Positions 1 to 6,826 of a DNA stretch of 10,520 bases are shown piece after piece. Position 1 is the stretch's first letter, and each line of letters starts with the position of its first letter. The notes below the pieces were generated by a model, which searched no databases, was not told the origin of the DNA, and saw only the letters and a program-made list of their open reading frames with translations. Position numbers and translations under genes: made by a program. The stretch is from JBBQZU01 sp038207425 (GTDB lineage: Bacteria > Bacteroidota > Bacteroidia > Flavobacteriales_D > Cryomorphaceae), in contig JBBQZU010000059.1 in the NCBI GenBank assembly GCA_038207425.1, forward strand, positions 1 through 10,520, written 5' to 3'.

Positions 1-21
1 CTGCAAACAAACCCTTTTTTC

Positions 22-42
22 AATTTTGTCCGAGACAAAATT
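22..42. repeat. Perfect 9-bp inverted repeat (hairpin)
   Basis: AATTTTGTC (22-30) is followed by the loop CGA and its exact reverse complement GACAAAATT (34-42). No T-run follows on either strand, so it is not a good intrinsic terminator. It could be an operator, or the end of a neighbouring element lying outside the window. Only the symmetry is seen; any function is a guess. Confidence 0.5.
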
Positions 43-387
43 TACAGCCTTGGAAATATTTATTTCGAAGATTTAGTCTCAAAATAGGTATACGCATCAG
101 AACTTTAGTCTTAGACCTGTTTCTTGTTAGACAAGGAATAGCGCGGAAGTTAATGAAAAACAATTTGAATATATTTGATTCTATTTTTTTGTTGTTGAAA
201 CTGGATTGGAAAACAAACCCGCAAATACCAAACTTTCGCATCAAGTGAAGAAAATCTCCACTCAAAAACAGATTGCTAGAAATGAGAAAAGCATAAACCA
301 TTTTCACAAATAACCAAGGGTCGTATTAATTTTTTCCTACCCTCAATTTTCTTGTTGTGGGAATTATGCAACTATTCCTCCTAATTG

Positions 388-422
388 TGTAATGGCATTA
401 CCAGGTTAAGCTTGTATCTTCA
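388..422 (+). promoter_or_regulatory. Putative promoter of the aldehyde dehydrogenase operon
   Basis: TGTAATGGCAT (388-398) is followed after 16 bases by TATCTTCA (415-422). The same 11-mer, again with 16 bases, precedes TAGTTTTG at 5994-6028, upstream of the truncated copy of this gene. TAGTTTTG fits the Bacteroidota -7 consensus TAnnTTTG, while TATCTTCA keeps only TAnnTT. Shared sequence and spacing in two otherwise diverged upstream regions argue for function. No clear -33 TTG is visible. It implies a leader of roughly 130 bases. Confidence 0.35.
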
Positions 423-559
423 CTAAAATCGCATTAAAGTCATACATGAAAATTGTAGCGTATCCATTTAGAGCAATCAAATTGATGTATTCTTTTGGAA
501 ATGATTTCAAAACGGTTGCGGAGTATTTCTGCAGACTATGTAATTAAATACGAGTCAAT

Positions 560-1942
560 ATGTTCATACAAACAGTTAATCCAAACACAAACAAGACAGT
601 GAAGTCATTCGAAGAAATGACAGACAACACAGTTGATGCTAAAGTGGCGAAAGCCCATCTAGCTTATGCCAACCGGAAAGAAACGAGCTACCAGCAACGG
701 GCTGATTTGCTACACAGAGTAGCAACAATTATGCGGATCAAGAAATCTGAACTTGCCAAAACCATCACCTTAGAAATGGGCAAACTTCTTGCCGAAGCAG
801 AAGGCGAAATCGACTTGAGTGCCGATATCTTTGATTATTATGCCGATCACGGTGAAGAATTTCTAGCCGATAAAGTCCTTGACCCGGAATATGGCTCGGC
901 AATCATTCGAAACAGTCCCATTGGCGTGTTATTAGGTGTAATGCCATGGAATTTTCCTTATTACCAAGTAGCACGCTTTGCAGCTCCCAATATTATGGTG
1001 GGCAATACGATATTGCTTAAGCACGCGTCCATCGTTCCGCAATGCGCTGCTGCTATTGAAGAACTATTCCAAGAAGCAGAAGCCCCGGACGGATTGTACA
1101 CCAACTTATTCATTACAGGTGAACATACATCATCGCTGGTTTCTGACAAAAGAATAAAAGGTGTTTCCTTAACGGGAAGTGAAGAAGCAGGCGCAAATAT
1201 TGCTACGGAGGCCGGAAAACATTTGAAAAAAGTTGTGTTGGAACTAGGGGGCAATGATGTGTTCATTATACTGGAAGATGCCGAAATGGAAAAAACGGTA
1301 GAGTGGGCAGTTGTTGGACGAATGAATAACAACGGTCAATGTTGCGTAGCATCCAAGCGGTTTATCGCAGTGGAATCCATAGCCGATGAATTTATCCAAA
1401 AGTTTAAGGACGCATTATCGAAAATGAAAGTGGGTGATCCGATGGATCCCGAAACCGAGCTAGGCCCGCTAAGTAGTGAAGCAGCCGCAGTTCATTTAGC
1501 TGATCAGGTGAAGCGTTCAATTGATGGGGGTGCGAAAGTTTTATTGGGTGGCAAACGTGCCGATCGCGAAGGCGCCTTTATGGAGCCAACCATACTCACC
1601 GATTTGAAGCCAGGCATTGCTGCGTATCATGAAGAACTATTTGGCCCGGTAGCATCCTTCTATGTGGTGAAAGACGAGCAAGCTGCCATTGATTTGGCCA
1701 ATGATTCTGATTTTGGTTTGGGGGCATCCGTATTTACGCGAGACATTGAACGTGGCAAAAAAATAGCCGATCAGATTGATACCGGAATGGTGTTTATCAA
1801 TCATCCTACCTGGACACAAGCCGATCTCCCTTTTGGTGGAACCAAGCGTTCAGGCTTTGGCCGTGAGCTTTCTGAGCTGGGCATACAGGAGTTTGTAAAT
1901 AAAAAACTGATTCGTGTTAGTGCGCTCAGCGATCCATTTTAA
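560..1942 (+). CDS. NAD(P)+-dependent aldehyde dehydrogenase, succinate-semialdehyde dehydrogenase (Sad/YneI) type
   Basis: A complete 460-residue aldehyde dehydrogenase that should oxidise an aldehyde, by family most likely succinate semialdehyde, to the acid in the cytoplasm. The cofactor half carries MPWNFP and LLKHA, the NAD-binding LTGSEEAG stretch, and the general base Glu228 in LELGGND. The catalytic cysteine is Cys262, the second Cys of GQCCVASKRF; the 34-residue Glu-Cys spacing is canonical. The C-terminal part has EELFGPVA and PFGGTKRSGFGREL. Length and motifs match E. coli YneI (about 460 residues) better than the 480-residue GabD group. The ATG follows an A/T-rich leader and the homologous relic at 6160 starts at the same place. 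It is the first gene of a probable operon, 66 bp before the next gene. In a stress operon it may clear reactive aldehydes; the substrate is not proven by sequence. Confidence 0.93.
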   Translation: MFIQTVNPNTNKTVKSFEEMTDNTVDAKVAKAHLAYANRKETSYQQRADLLHRVATIMRIKKSELAKTITLEMGKLLAEAEGEIDLSADIFDYYADHGEEFLADKVLDPEYGSAIIRNSPIGVLLGVMPWNFPYYQVARFAAPNIMVGNTILLKHASIVPQCAAAIEELFQEAEAPDGLYTNLFITGEHTSSLVSDKRIKGVSLTGSEEAGANIATEAGKHLKKVVLELGGNDVFIILEDAEMEKTVEWAVVGRMNNNGQCCVASKRFIAVESIADEFIQKFKDALSKMKVGDPMDPETELGPLSSEAAAVHLADQVKRSIDGGAKVLLGGKRADREGAFMEPTILTDLKPGIAAYHEELFGPVASFYVVKDEQAAIDLANDSDFGLGASVFTRDIERGKKIADQIDTGMVFINHPTWTQADLPFGGTKRSGFGRELSELGIQEFVNKKLIRVSALSDPF

Positions 1943-2008
1943 TGGTAAGTGTCAAGGAAAGCTTCAGCAGAAAGCAACAACAATTTTAAATTCTCTAATT
2001 AACAAACA

Positions 2009-2533
2009 ATGGAAAAGACATCAAATCAAAATAATCAAAACCTTACAGCACACGAAGCAATAGATAAACTTAAAGAACTGATTAAAAATGAATCTATCTG
2101 TTTCTTTTGTACACAACTCACACAAGAGCCGATATCCACCCGTCCCATGAGTACCCAGAAAGTAGATGATGAAGGTAACATCTGGTTTTTGAGTTCAATA
2201 AAAAGTGATAAGAATGCGGACATTGCGCAAAATCATGCTGTACAATTGTTCTACTCCAACTCTTCAAACTTTGAATTTGTGAGTCTATTAGGGCATGCAA
2301 CAATTGTAACAGACCGGGAAAAAATTCATGAAATGTGGACACCTTTTGCCAAAGCTTGGTTTAAAGATGGAAAGGACGATGTGGATATTTCCCTGATTAA
2401 GGTAGCACCACAAACTGCTTACTATTGGGATACAAAAAACAATAAAATGATTACCATGATAAAAATGCTGGCGTCTATGGTAACAGGTAGTGCCCCAGAT
2501 GATGGCGTGGAAGGAACATTAAAAGTCAAATAA
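2009..2533 (+). CDS. Pyridoxamine 5'-phosphate oxidase-family protein, general stress protein 26-like
   Basis: A 174-residue protein of the flavin-binding split-barrel fold, close to the general stress protein 26 group of the PNPOx superfamily. Recognisable are an N-terminal helix (about residues 12-28), the ICFFCTQ strand, STRPMSTQKVDDEGNIWF (about 43-60), the SSIKSDKNADI turn that typically contacts flavin phosphate, and a barrel core around VQLFYSN and FVSLLGHATIV (about 78-100). The C-terminal part has the YYWDTKNNK segment usual in the family. Such proteins bind FMN or FAD; true pyridoxine phosphate oxidase activity is not expected because the PNPOx C-terminal dimerisation domain is absent. 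It lies 66 bp after the aldehyde dehydrogenase and 137 bp before an FMN reductase that could supply reduced flavin. The exact reaction is unknown. Confidence 0.88.
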   Translation: MEKTSNQNNQNLTAHEAIDKLKELIKNESICFFCTQLTQEPISTRPMSTQKVDDEGNIWFLSSIKSDKNADIAQNHAVQLFYSNSSNFEFVSLLGHATIVTDREKIHEMWTPFAKAWFKDGKDDVDISLIKVAPQTAYYWDTKNNKMITMIKMLASMVTGSAPDDGVEGTLKVK

Positions 2534-2670
2534 TCGATCATGGCAACTTCAAAATCAATTGAAGCAAATACAGATAAAATCTCAATACTCTGACTCGGGA
2601 TAAATAACTAATTCGTTCCATTGCACCCTGCGATCCTTTTAAATTGTACAATTAATAAAACTTAAAAAGC

Positions 2671-3255
2671 ATGGCACACATTTCAATAATATCCTCAAGC
2701 GTGCGAAATGGCCGCAAGAGTGATCGGGTGGCACTCTATCTACGTCAATATATAACAGTAAATAAACTAGCTGAATCTGAAATCATCGATTTGATAGATT
2801 ACAAATTCCCAGTCTTTGATGAGCGATTGAGGTTACAGAAAAACCCGACGGAATTAATGACTCAATTTGCCGAGAAGATAAAAGAATCAGATGGGGTAAT
2901 CATCGTTACGCCTGAGTACAATGGCAGTATTCCGGCAAGCTTAAAAAATGTGATTGACCTGTTATATGATGAATGGCACCATAAGCCAATTGCTATTTCC
3001 ACAGTTTCATCTGGCCTATTCGGTGGCTCACAGGCATTGATTACTTTGCAATTTATTCTTTGGAAAATGCATGCCTGGACTGTGCCGGCTACGTTGCCTA
3101 TTGCCAACGTAGCTGAAGCGTTTAATAAGGAAGGTGTTGCAGCAGATCAGGATGTAATGAATAACCTTACAGGCATTTTCATGAACGAACTTCTGTGGTG
3201 CATCGAGGCCAATAGACGAATGATGGAATCACCCACGTTAACAAGTACCACATAA
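2671..3255 (+). CDS. NADPH-dependent FMN reductase (flavodoxin-like fold)
   Basis: A 194-residue flavoprotein of the NADPH-dependent FMN reductase family (ChrR/azoreductase-like). The N-terminal beta strand leads into the phosphate-binding loop SSSVRNGRKSDRV (about residues 7-19). The signature TPEYNGSIPASLKNVID begins at Thr80 and holds the isoalloxazine ring in this family. A glycine-rich SSGLFGGSQAL follows (about 113-123). Members transfer electrons from NAD(P)H to FMN and then to quinones, chromate or azo compounds in the cytoplasm. The start at 2671 follows an A-rich leader without a Shine-Dalgarno sequence. The next gene begins 18 bp downstream, so the two are almost surely co-transcribed. 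It may supply reduced flavin to the upstream split-barrel protein or act as an antioxidant quinone reductase; that role is inference. Confidence 0.9.
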   Translation: MAHISIISSSVRNGRKSDRVALYLRQYITVNKLAESEIIDLIDYKFPVFDERLRLQKNPTELMTQFAEKIKESDGVIIVTPEYNGSIPASLKNVIDLLYDEWHHKPIAISTVSSGLFGGSQALITLQFILWKMHAWTVPATLPIANVAEAFNKEGVAADQDVMNNLTGIFMNELLWCIEANRRMMESPTLTSTT

Positions 3256-3273
3256 TAATAAATACCAATCAAC

Positions 3274-4434
3274 ATGACAACAAAATTGCTTACCAAAGAA
3301 TTCATTCACGAATTGCTGTCAGTGGCGGAGGCACCTTGCATCTCTCTTTACATGCCCACGCATCGCAGTCATCCTGAAAATACTCAGGATACAATTCGAT
3401 ATAAAAATCTTGTTAAACAAGTGCAAGAATCTTTAACAGAAAAATTTCCAACAGCCGAAATTCATAAATTACTAAAACCTTTTGAAACGCTTGCCAATGA
3501 TCATGAATTCTGGAATCATACGAGCGATGGCCTGGTTATTCTGGGTTCTCCAAGTATCTTCGAAGTGATTCAACTACACATGCCAGTTGAGGAGCTGGTG
3601 ATTGTGTCGGATAGCTTCCACACAAAACCACTCCGGTATTATTTGCAATCGGCTGATCGCTATCAGGTGCTGGCTTTGTCAATGGATGTTATCCACCTTT
3701 TTGAAGGCAATCGATATTCCCTTGTCGAAATCCAACTGCCAGATGATTTTCCAAAAACAATTGAAGAAGCATTGGGAGAGCAATTGACTGAGAATCATAC
3801 TACTGTTGCCTCCTATGGCGGAGTGGGTGGCGAAAGCACAAACATGCATCATGGGCATGGTGGCAAAAAGGATGAAGTGGACAGCGATGCCAAACGATTC
3901 TTTCGTGCGGTTGCCGATGCGATTTACGATAGCTATACTAAACAAGGTGCCTTGCCGCTACTATTGGCAGCATTGCCTGAGCACCATAGTCTTTTCAATC
4001 AGGTAAATAAAAATCCATTTGTGTTGCCTAAAGGAATTGAAATCAATCCTCAATCTGTTTCAATAGAAAAACTTGCACAATTATCTTGGGAAGCGATGCG
4101 CCCCGTATATGCCGAAAAGCTGGAGAAGCTAGTACAAAAATTTAATCAGGCAAAGTCTGATGGTTTGGGTAGCGACAATATTGATGAGGTAACAGAAGCA
4201 GCGGAAGCCGGCCGAGTGGATATACTCCTTATAGAATCACACCGCGTTATTGCCAGCCAGCTTAGAAATAAAGTTACGGGTAGATTTGAAATGACTGATT
4301 TAACACTACCCGTGTTAGACGATCAACTGGATAATGTGGGTGAACTAGTAACTAAAATGGGCGGCACTATAAAAATGATACCCAAAGAGCAAATGCCTGC
4401 GCAGACAGGTCTGGCAGCCATATTTCGCTATTAA
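3274..4434 (+). CDS. Bacterial archaeo-eukaryotic release factor-like protein, baeRF family 3 type
   Basis: A 386-residue protein that I match by overall pattern to the bacterial eRF1-like (baeRF) families, probably family 3. The N-terminal domain (about 1-125) includes APCISLYMPTHR. A middle domain (about 130-265) has a glycine/histidine-rich loop at 183-199 containing MHHGHGGKK (191-199), followed by DAKRFFRAVADAIYD. The C-terminal L7Ae-like domain (about 290-386) has the strand RVDILLIESHRVI and ends in GLAAIFRY, typical of these proteins. The loop sits where eRF1 carries its GGQ peptidyl-tRNA hydrolysis motif, but no GGQ is present. The family is proposed to act on ribosomes, in release, rescue or stalling; no activity can be assigned from sequence. 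It sits between two flavin reductase genes, 18 bp after the first, which points to use under stress. Confidence 0.82.
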   Translation: MTTKLLTKEFIHELLSVAEAPCISLYMPTHRSHPENTQDTIRYKNLVKQVQESLTEKFPTAEIHKLLKPFETLANDHEFWNHTSDGLVILGSPSIFEVIQLHMPVEELVIVSDSFHTKPLRYYLQSADRYQVLALSMDVIHLFEGNRYSLVEIQLPDDFPKTIEEALGEQLTENHTTVASYGGVGGESTNMHHGHGGKKDEVDSDAKRFFRAVADAIYDSYTKQGALPLLLAALPEHHSLFNQVNKNPFVLPKGIEINPQSVSIEKLAQLSWEAMRPVYAEKLEKLVQKFNQAKSDGLGSDNIDEVTEAAEAGRVDILLIESHRVIASQLRNKVTGRFEMTDLTLPVLDDQLDNVGELVTKMGGTIKMIPKEQMPAQTGLAAIFRY

Positions 4435-4529
4435 ACTATAGTAATTAATCACCCCAAAAGCATAAGAAAACGGTTAAAAACTAATGGTCTTTGCGTTCGT
4501 ATTAAGAAGGGAATTTCAACCAATCAATT

Positions 4530-5261
4530 ATGAAAAATAAATTTACCAATTTGAAAGCCATCTTTGTAAACTGCACTTTAAAAAAATCTCCCACAAAAAG
4601 TCACACCCGTGATTTAATGGATGTTTCGGCCAAAATTATGGAATCTGAGGGCGTAGATGTAGAAGCTTTACGTCTGGTAGACTACGACGTGCCTGTAGGC
4701 GTACAACCCGACATGACTAAAGATGGGTATGTCAAAGATGAATGGCCTGCACTCTATGAAAAAATAATAGCCGCAGATATTCTCATTGTAGGAACACCTA
4801 TTTGGTTGGGTGAACGTTCATCGGTTGCTTCAAAATTGATAGAACGTTTATATGCCATGAGCGGCTACCAGAACAATAAAGGACAATATGTTTATTATGG
4901 TAAAGCCGGGGGTTGTATAATTACTGGTAATGAAGATGGAGTGAAGCATTGTGCTATGGGAATTCTATATGCTCTTCAGCATTTAGGGTACAGTATTCCT
5001 CCCCAAGCCGATGCTGGATGGATTGGGGAAGTAGGCCCTGGCCCCAGCTATGGTGACACTGAATGGAATGGAGAAAAGCAAAACCCAACTGTAGGTTATG
5101 ATTCAGAATTTACCAACCGAAATACGACGTTTATGACCTACAACTTATTGCACTTAGCAGCTATGCTAAAGGCAAATAATGGTTACTCTAGTTACGGAAA
5201 TTCCCGCAAAGAATGGAACGATGGAGAGCGGTGGAAATTCGAAAACCCTGAATATAGATGA
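4530..5261 (+). CDS. Flavodoxin-fold NAD(P)H-dependent oxidoreductase
   Basis: A 243-residue protein with the flavodoxin-like fold of FMN reductases, longer than the 194-residue reductase encoded at 2671. The first strand and phosphate loop are AIFVNCTLKKSPTKSHT (about residues 10-26). TPIWLGERSSVASKLIERL starts at Thr89 and matches the flavin-ring segment of this fold, with Trp92 a likely stacking residue. GKAGGCIITGNEDG follows (about 126-139) and precedes a helix ending in LQHLGYS. The C-terminal third is rich in Gly, Tyr, Trp and Asn and ends in RWKFENPEYR; this tail is seen in related flavodoxin family proteins. It probably reduces quinones or other electrophiles with NAD(P)H. It starts 95 bp after the baeRF gene, so it may be in the same operon or have its own promoter. 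It is the last intact gene of the first cluster. Confidence 0.85.
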   Translation: MKNKFTNLKAIFVNCTLKKSPTKSHTRDLMDVSAKIMESEGVDVEALRLVDYDVPVGVQPDMTKDGYVKDEWPALYEKIIAADILIVGTPIWLGERSSVASKLIERLYAMSGYQNNKGQYVYYGKAGGCIITGNEDGVKHCAMGILYALQHLGYSIPPQADAGWIGEVGPGPSYGDTEWNGEKQNPTVGYDSEFTNRNTTFMTYNLLHLAAMLKANNGYSSYGNSRKEWNDGERWKFENPEYR

Positions 5262-5391
5262 ATATAAAACCGGATACAACAACCAAGATTCTCTGTTGAT
5301 ATTCAAATTATATTCTATGAATTTTTCGCACTATTGCCTTAAAGAGTTGGATTCTTAACCTTGAAGTCTAAGACGGTCAAGAACTGGTTTG

Positions 5392-5410
5392 TTTGGCCCA
5401 GAAGGCCAAA
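5392..5410. repeat. 7-bp inverted repeat (hairpin)
   Basis: TTTGGCC (5392-5398), loop CAGAA, GGCCAAA (5404-5410). It lies 130 bp after the flavodoxin-fold gene. No T-run follows on the + strand, so it is at best an unusual terminator. It may instead stabilise the 3' end of the first operon's message, or be debris. Confidence 0.35.
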
Positions 5411-5514
5411 AATGAAGGCGCTGTTCAGTGGAACCGGCTGCGATCAACACAAAACTTTTTAGCTATGGGTAAAGCGACCATTCCTTAGTCGGTTTAAGGT
5501 GACAACCAGCGGTA

Positions 5515-5769
5515 TCATATAAAGCGGTTTTCAGAGTTCGATTCAATCTCACACAGCTTATACAGGCTTTGAATCTTAGCCAAGCGAAATTCCAAATCAA
5601 CCTACTCCAACTTCTCTACATATGCATCTACAAAACGAATAATATTAGCCTGACCCTTCAAAGATTCAAGAACTGCAATCCCCATCTGCACAAGGTTAAG
5701 CTTTGAATAACCTGTACCTGGCTTGTTCTCTGAATTCAATACAATAGTAAAATCACTGACTTTGCTCAC
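5515..5769 (-). pseudogene. Possible decayed minus-strand gene with an in-frame stop
   Basis: The minus strand is open for 55 codons from a GTG at 5769 to TAG (5602-5604), then continues in the same frame for 28 more codons to TGA (5515-5517). The translation looks protein-like: a polar start, then NLVQMGIAVLESLKGQ and FVDAYVEKLE, and after the stop LEFRLAKIQSLYKLCEIES, which reads as helical and smoothly continues the first part. In AT-rich DNA an 85-codon frame with a single stop is unlikely but not impossible. No family is recognised and no clear ribosome-binding context or ATG is present. It could be a 55-residue small protein, a gene broken by one nonsense mutation, or chance. Confidence 0.3.
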
Positions 5770-5993
5770 TCTACAATTTACTCACATTGTGAAAAGAAAA
5801 ACAAAAAAAAGGTTCGCGGGATACCCTTGGCAGCATGCGTACAGTAATTTCCATTAATACAAACACAATAGCAAACGGACGGCTTTAAATAACAAAAGAA
5901 TAAACTTCCTAACGGGACCTGTCCATCATCGAAAATCCCTTACCACCACACATGTTCCATATGTCACTATTATATAACTTTTAATTATACTCA

Positions 5994-6028
5994 TGTAATG
6001 GCATCAACCGACAATGTCCATAGTTTTG
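5994..6028 (+). promoter_or_regulatory. Putative promoter copy upstream of the lipoprotein-dps-SDR group
   Basis: TGTAATGGCAT (5994-6004), 16 bases, then TAGTTTTG (6021-6028). The octamer fits the Bacteroidota -7 consensus TAnnTTTG exactly. The 11-mer and the spacing are shared with the region upstream of the full-length aldehyde dehydrogenase (388-422), while the bases between differ, which is what selection on a promoter would leave. No obvious -33 TTG is present. It lies 139 bases before the relic start codon and about 280 before the lipoprotein gene. Confidence 0.42.
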
Positions 6029-6098
6029 TACACGTAAATTGAAGGTTCTCAAGTAAGTTCGGCTATTGCCTCGTGGTGATAAAAGTGAACACACCTTT

Positions 6099-6129
6099 GA
6101 AATACTCTCAGGGAGTCAAGGAGTATTTC
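6099..6129 (+). repeat. 9-bp inverted repeat in the leader of the truncated copy
   Basis: GAAATACTC (6099-6107) and GAGTATTTC (6121-6129) are exact reverse complements separated by 13 bases. In RNA this would form a hairpin about 30 bases before the relic start. The right arm is conserved upstream of the full-length gene (521-529), where GAAAT at 498-502 allows only a shorter pairing. It may be a leader structure or a protein-binding site. Confidence 0.4.
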
Positions 6130-6267
6130 CTCACTCTATCCAATTAAAGATGATTCAATGTGCCCATACAAACAATTAATCCCGACGCAAGTAAGACAGT
6201 GAAGTCGCTCGATGAAATTGCGAAGAAGACAGTTAATGCCAAAGTGGTGAAAGCCAAAGCGGAATAA
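6121..6267 (+). pseudogene. Truncated 5' copy of the aldehyde dehydrogenase gene
   Basis: This stretch aligns without gaps to the leader and first 32 codons of the aldehyde dehydrogenase gene (521-655). By hand count 30 of 39 leader bases and 75 of 96 coding bases agree, and 18 of 32 residues, including IQT, NP, KTVKS and AKV. The start codon position holds GTG (6160-6162) instead of ATG. Homology ends after KAK and the frame stops at TAA (6265-6267), so about 425 of 460 residues are missing. It cannot encode an enzyme. If translated it would give a 35-residue peptide ending 39 bp before the lipoprotein gene, so it may now serve as a leader. It probably arose by duplication followed by deletion; the divergence suggests it is not recent. 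Confidence 0.85.
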
Positions 6268-6306
6268 ATTTTCAAAACAAAATTTTAAAAACTTAAAACC
6301 ATTGAA

Positions 6307-6714
6307 ATGAAAAAGTCACGAATTACTTCAGCACTTATTTTATGCTCGGTTATACTTTTTACGGCATGCGAAACCGAGCAACCGGTAGGCCAATTGCTAA
6401 AAAATGATACTCAACGCGCCGAAATCATTGACTCACTTATTAGCCACCAGAATTATAGAATGGAGATGGTGAATGCCATGATGGCAAATGACAGTTGCAG
6501 GAACATCATGGGCCAAAAAATGATGGGAAACTCCGGAATGATGGGGATGATGATGAAAGACCCTACGAAAATGAAAGGTACGATGGATCATATGGTCAAT
6601 ATGGCGGCTAATGACAGCGCGATTTTTAATGACATGGTTCAAACGATGAAAGAAAAGCCCGAAATGTGGGATAAGGTCATGCAAATGAAAACCCCTACAA
6701 CCAAAACCAATTAA
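6307..6714 (+). CDS. Methionine-rich lipoprotein
   Basis: A 135-residue protein with a lipoprotein signal peptide: KKSR at the N-terminus, a hydrophobic stretch (about residues 8-18) and the lipobox FTAC with Cys21 as lipidation site. Acidic residues follow (CETE), which would favour outer-membrane delivery. The mature part has one more Cys (about residue 64) and about 22 methionines in total, clustered in KMMGNSGMMGMMMKDP and in TMDHMVNM. Such Met-rich stretches bind Cu(I) or Ag(I) in some periplasmic proteins, so copper handling is a reasonable guess. I do not recognise a named family with certainty. It starts 39 bp after the truncated dehydrogenase copy and ends 1 bp before a small membrane protein gene, so these two are surely co-transcribed. 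Confidence 0.75.
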   Translation: MKKSRITSALILCSVILFTACETEQPVGQLLKNDTQRAEIIDSLISHQNYRMEMVNAMMANDSCRNIMGQKMMGNSGMMGMMMKDPTKMKGTMDHMVNMAANDSAIFNDMVQTMKEKPEMWDKVMQMKTPTTKTN

Positions 6715-6715
6715 T

Positions 6716-6826
6716 ATGATGCACGATGATGCTATGAATTGGGGAATGGGTTGGGGAACGTGGGTTGTACCAATCCTTGTCGTTGCGGTAATTATCTATT
6801 TTGTAAGATATAGAAGGAATAAATGA
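6716..6826 (+). CDS. Small single-pass membrane protein (36 residues)
   Basis: ATG at 6716 to TGA at 6824-6826 gives 36 residues. A polar, Met/Trp/Gly-rich N-terminus (MMHDDAMNWGMGWGTW) leads into one hydrophobic helix (about 17-29, VVPILVVAVIIYF) and a basic tail RYRRNK, a good positive-inside anchor. The start lies 1 bp after the stop of the Met-rich lipoprotein, which strongly suggests translational coupling. Met-Trp-Gly-rich N-termini followed by a single helix occur in short proteins near metal-handling genes, but I cannot name a family. Supporting evidence for reality is the clean membrane topology and the tight spacing. A second ATG directly follows the first, so the start could be one codon later. 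Confidence 0.6.
   Translation: MMHDDAMNWGMGWGTWVVPILVVAVIIYFVRYRRNK

Larger units (their letters stand above)
1..559. other. Upstream intergenic region of the aldehyde dehydrogenase gene
   Basis: No gene is supported here. A minus-strand frame of 95 codons (20-307) is open, but it is AT-rich, matches no family I know and has no convincing start context. The region holds a perfect 9-bp inverted repeat with a 3-base loop (22-42). Near the gene it holds a putative promoter (388-422) and a leader whose last 39 bases (521-559) recur before the truncated gene copy at 6121-6159. Confidence 0.5.
5262..5993. other. Intergenic region with possible gene debris
   Basis: No intact gene is visible. Items seen are a 7-bp inverted repeat TTTGGCC-CAGAA-GGCCAAA (5392-5410), a coding-like minus-strand frame with one internal stop (5515-5769), and an A8 run at 5803-5810. 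Read on the minus strand, that run is a T8 preceded by the weak hairpin AAGG...CCTT, which could be a poor terminator. Several short frames are open on both strands but none resembles a known family. Confidence 0.4.

Noticed and set aside
20..307. Minus-strand frame of 95 codons at the window start
   Set aside because: Low-complexity, AT-driven composition rich in Phe, Ile, Asn and Lys, no recognisable motif and no support from neighbours; most likely chance.
961..1332. Minus-strand frame of 123 codons inside the aldehyde dehydrogenase gene
   Set aside because: Antisense shadow of a strongly supported gene; its Ser/Pro-rich translation has no motifs.
2540..2593. ATG frame of 17 codons between the split-barrel and FMN reductase genes
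   Set aside because: Too short, stops early and has no features. The 6-bp inverted repeat within it (CTTCAA...TTGAAG, 2547-2564) has no T-run after it, so it is not called a terminator either.
5803..5830. Minus-strand intrinsic terminator (AAGG...CCTT followed by T8)
   Set aside because: The stem is only four pairs with a 12-base loop, and it would lie upstream of, not after, the minus-strand frame.
5811..5830. GGTTCGCGGGATACCC resembling a tRNA T-arm
   Set aside because: No acceptor stem, D-arm or anticodon arm can be fitted around it on either strand.
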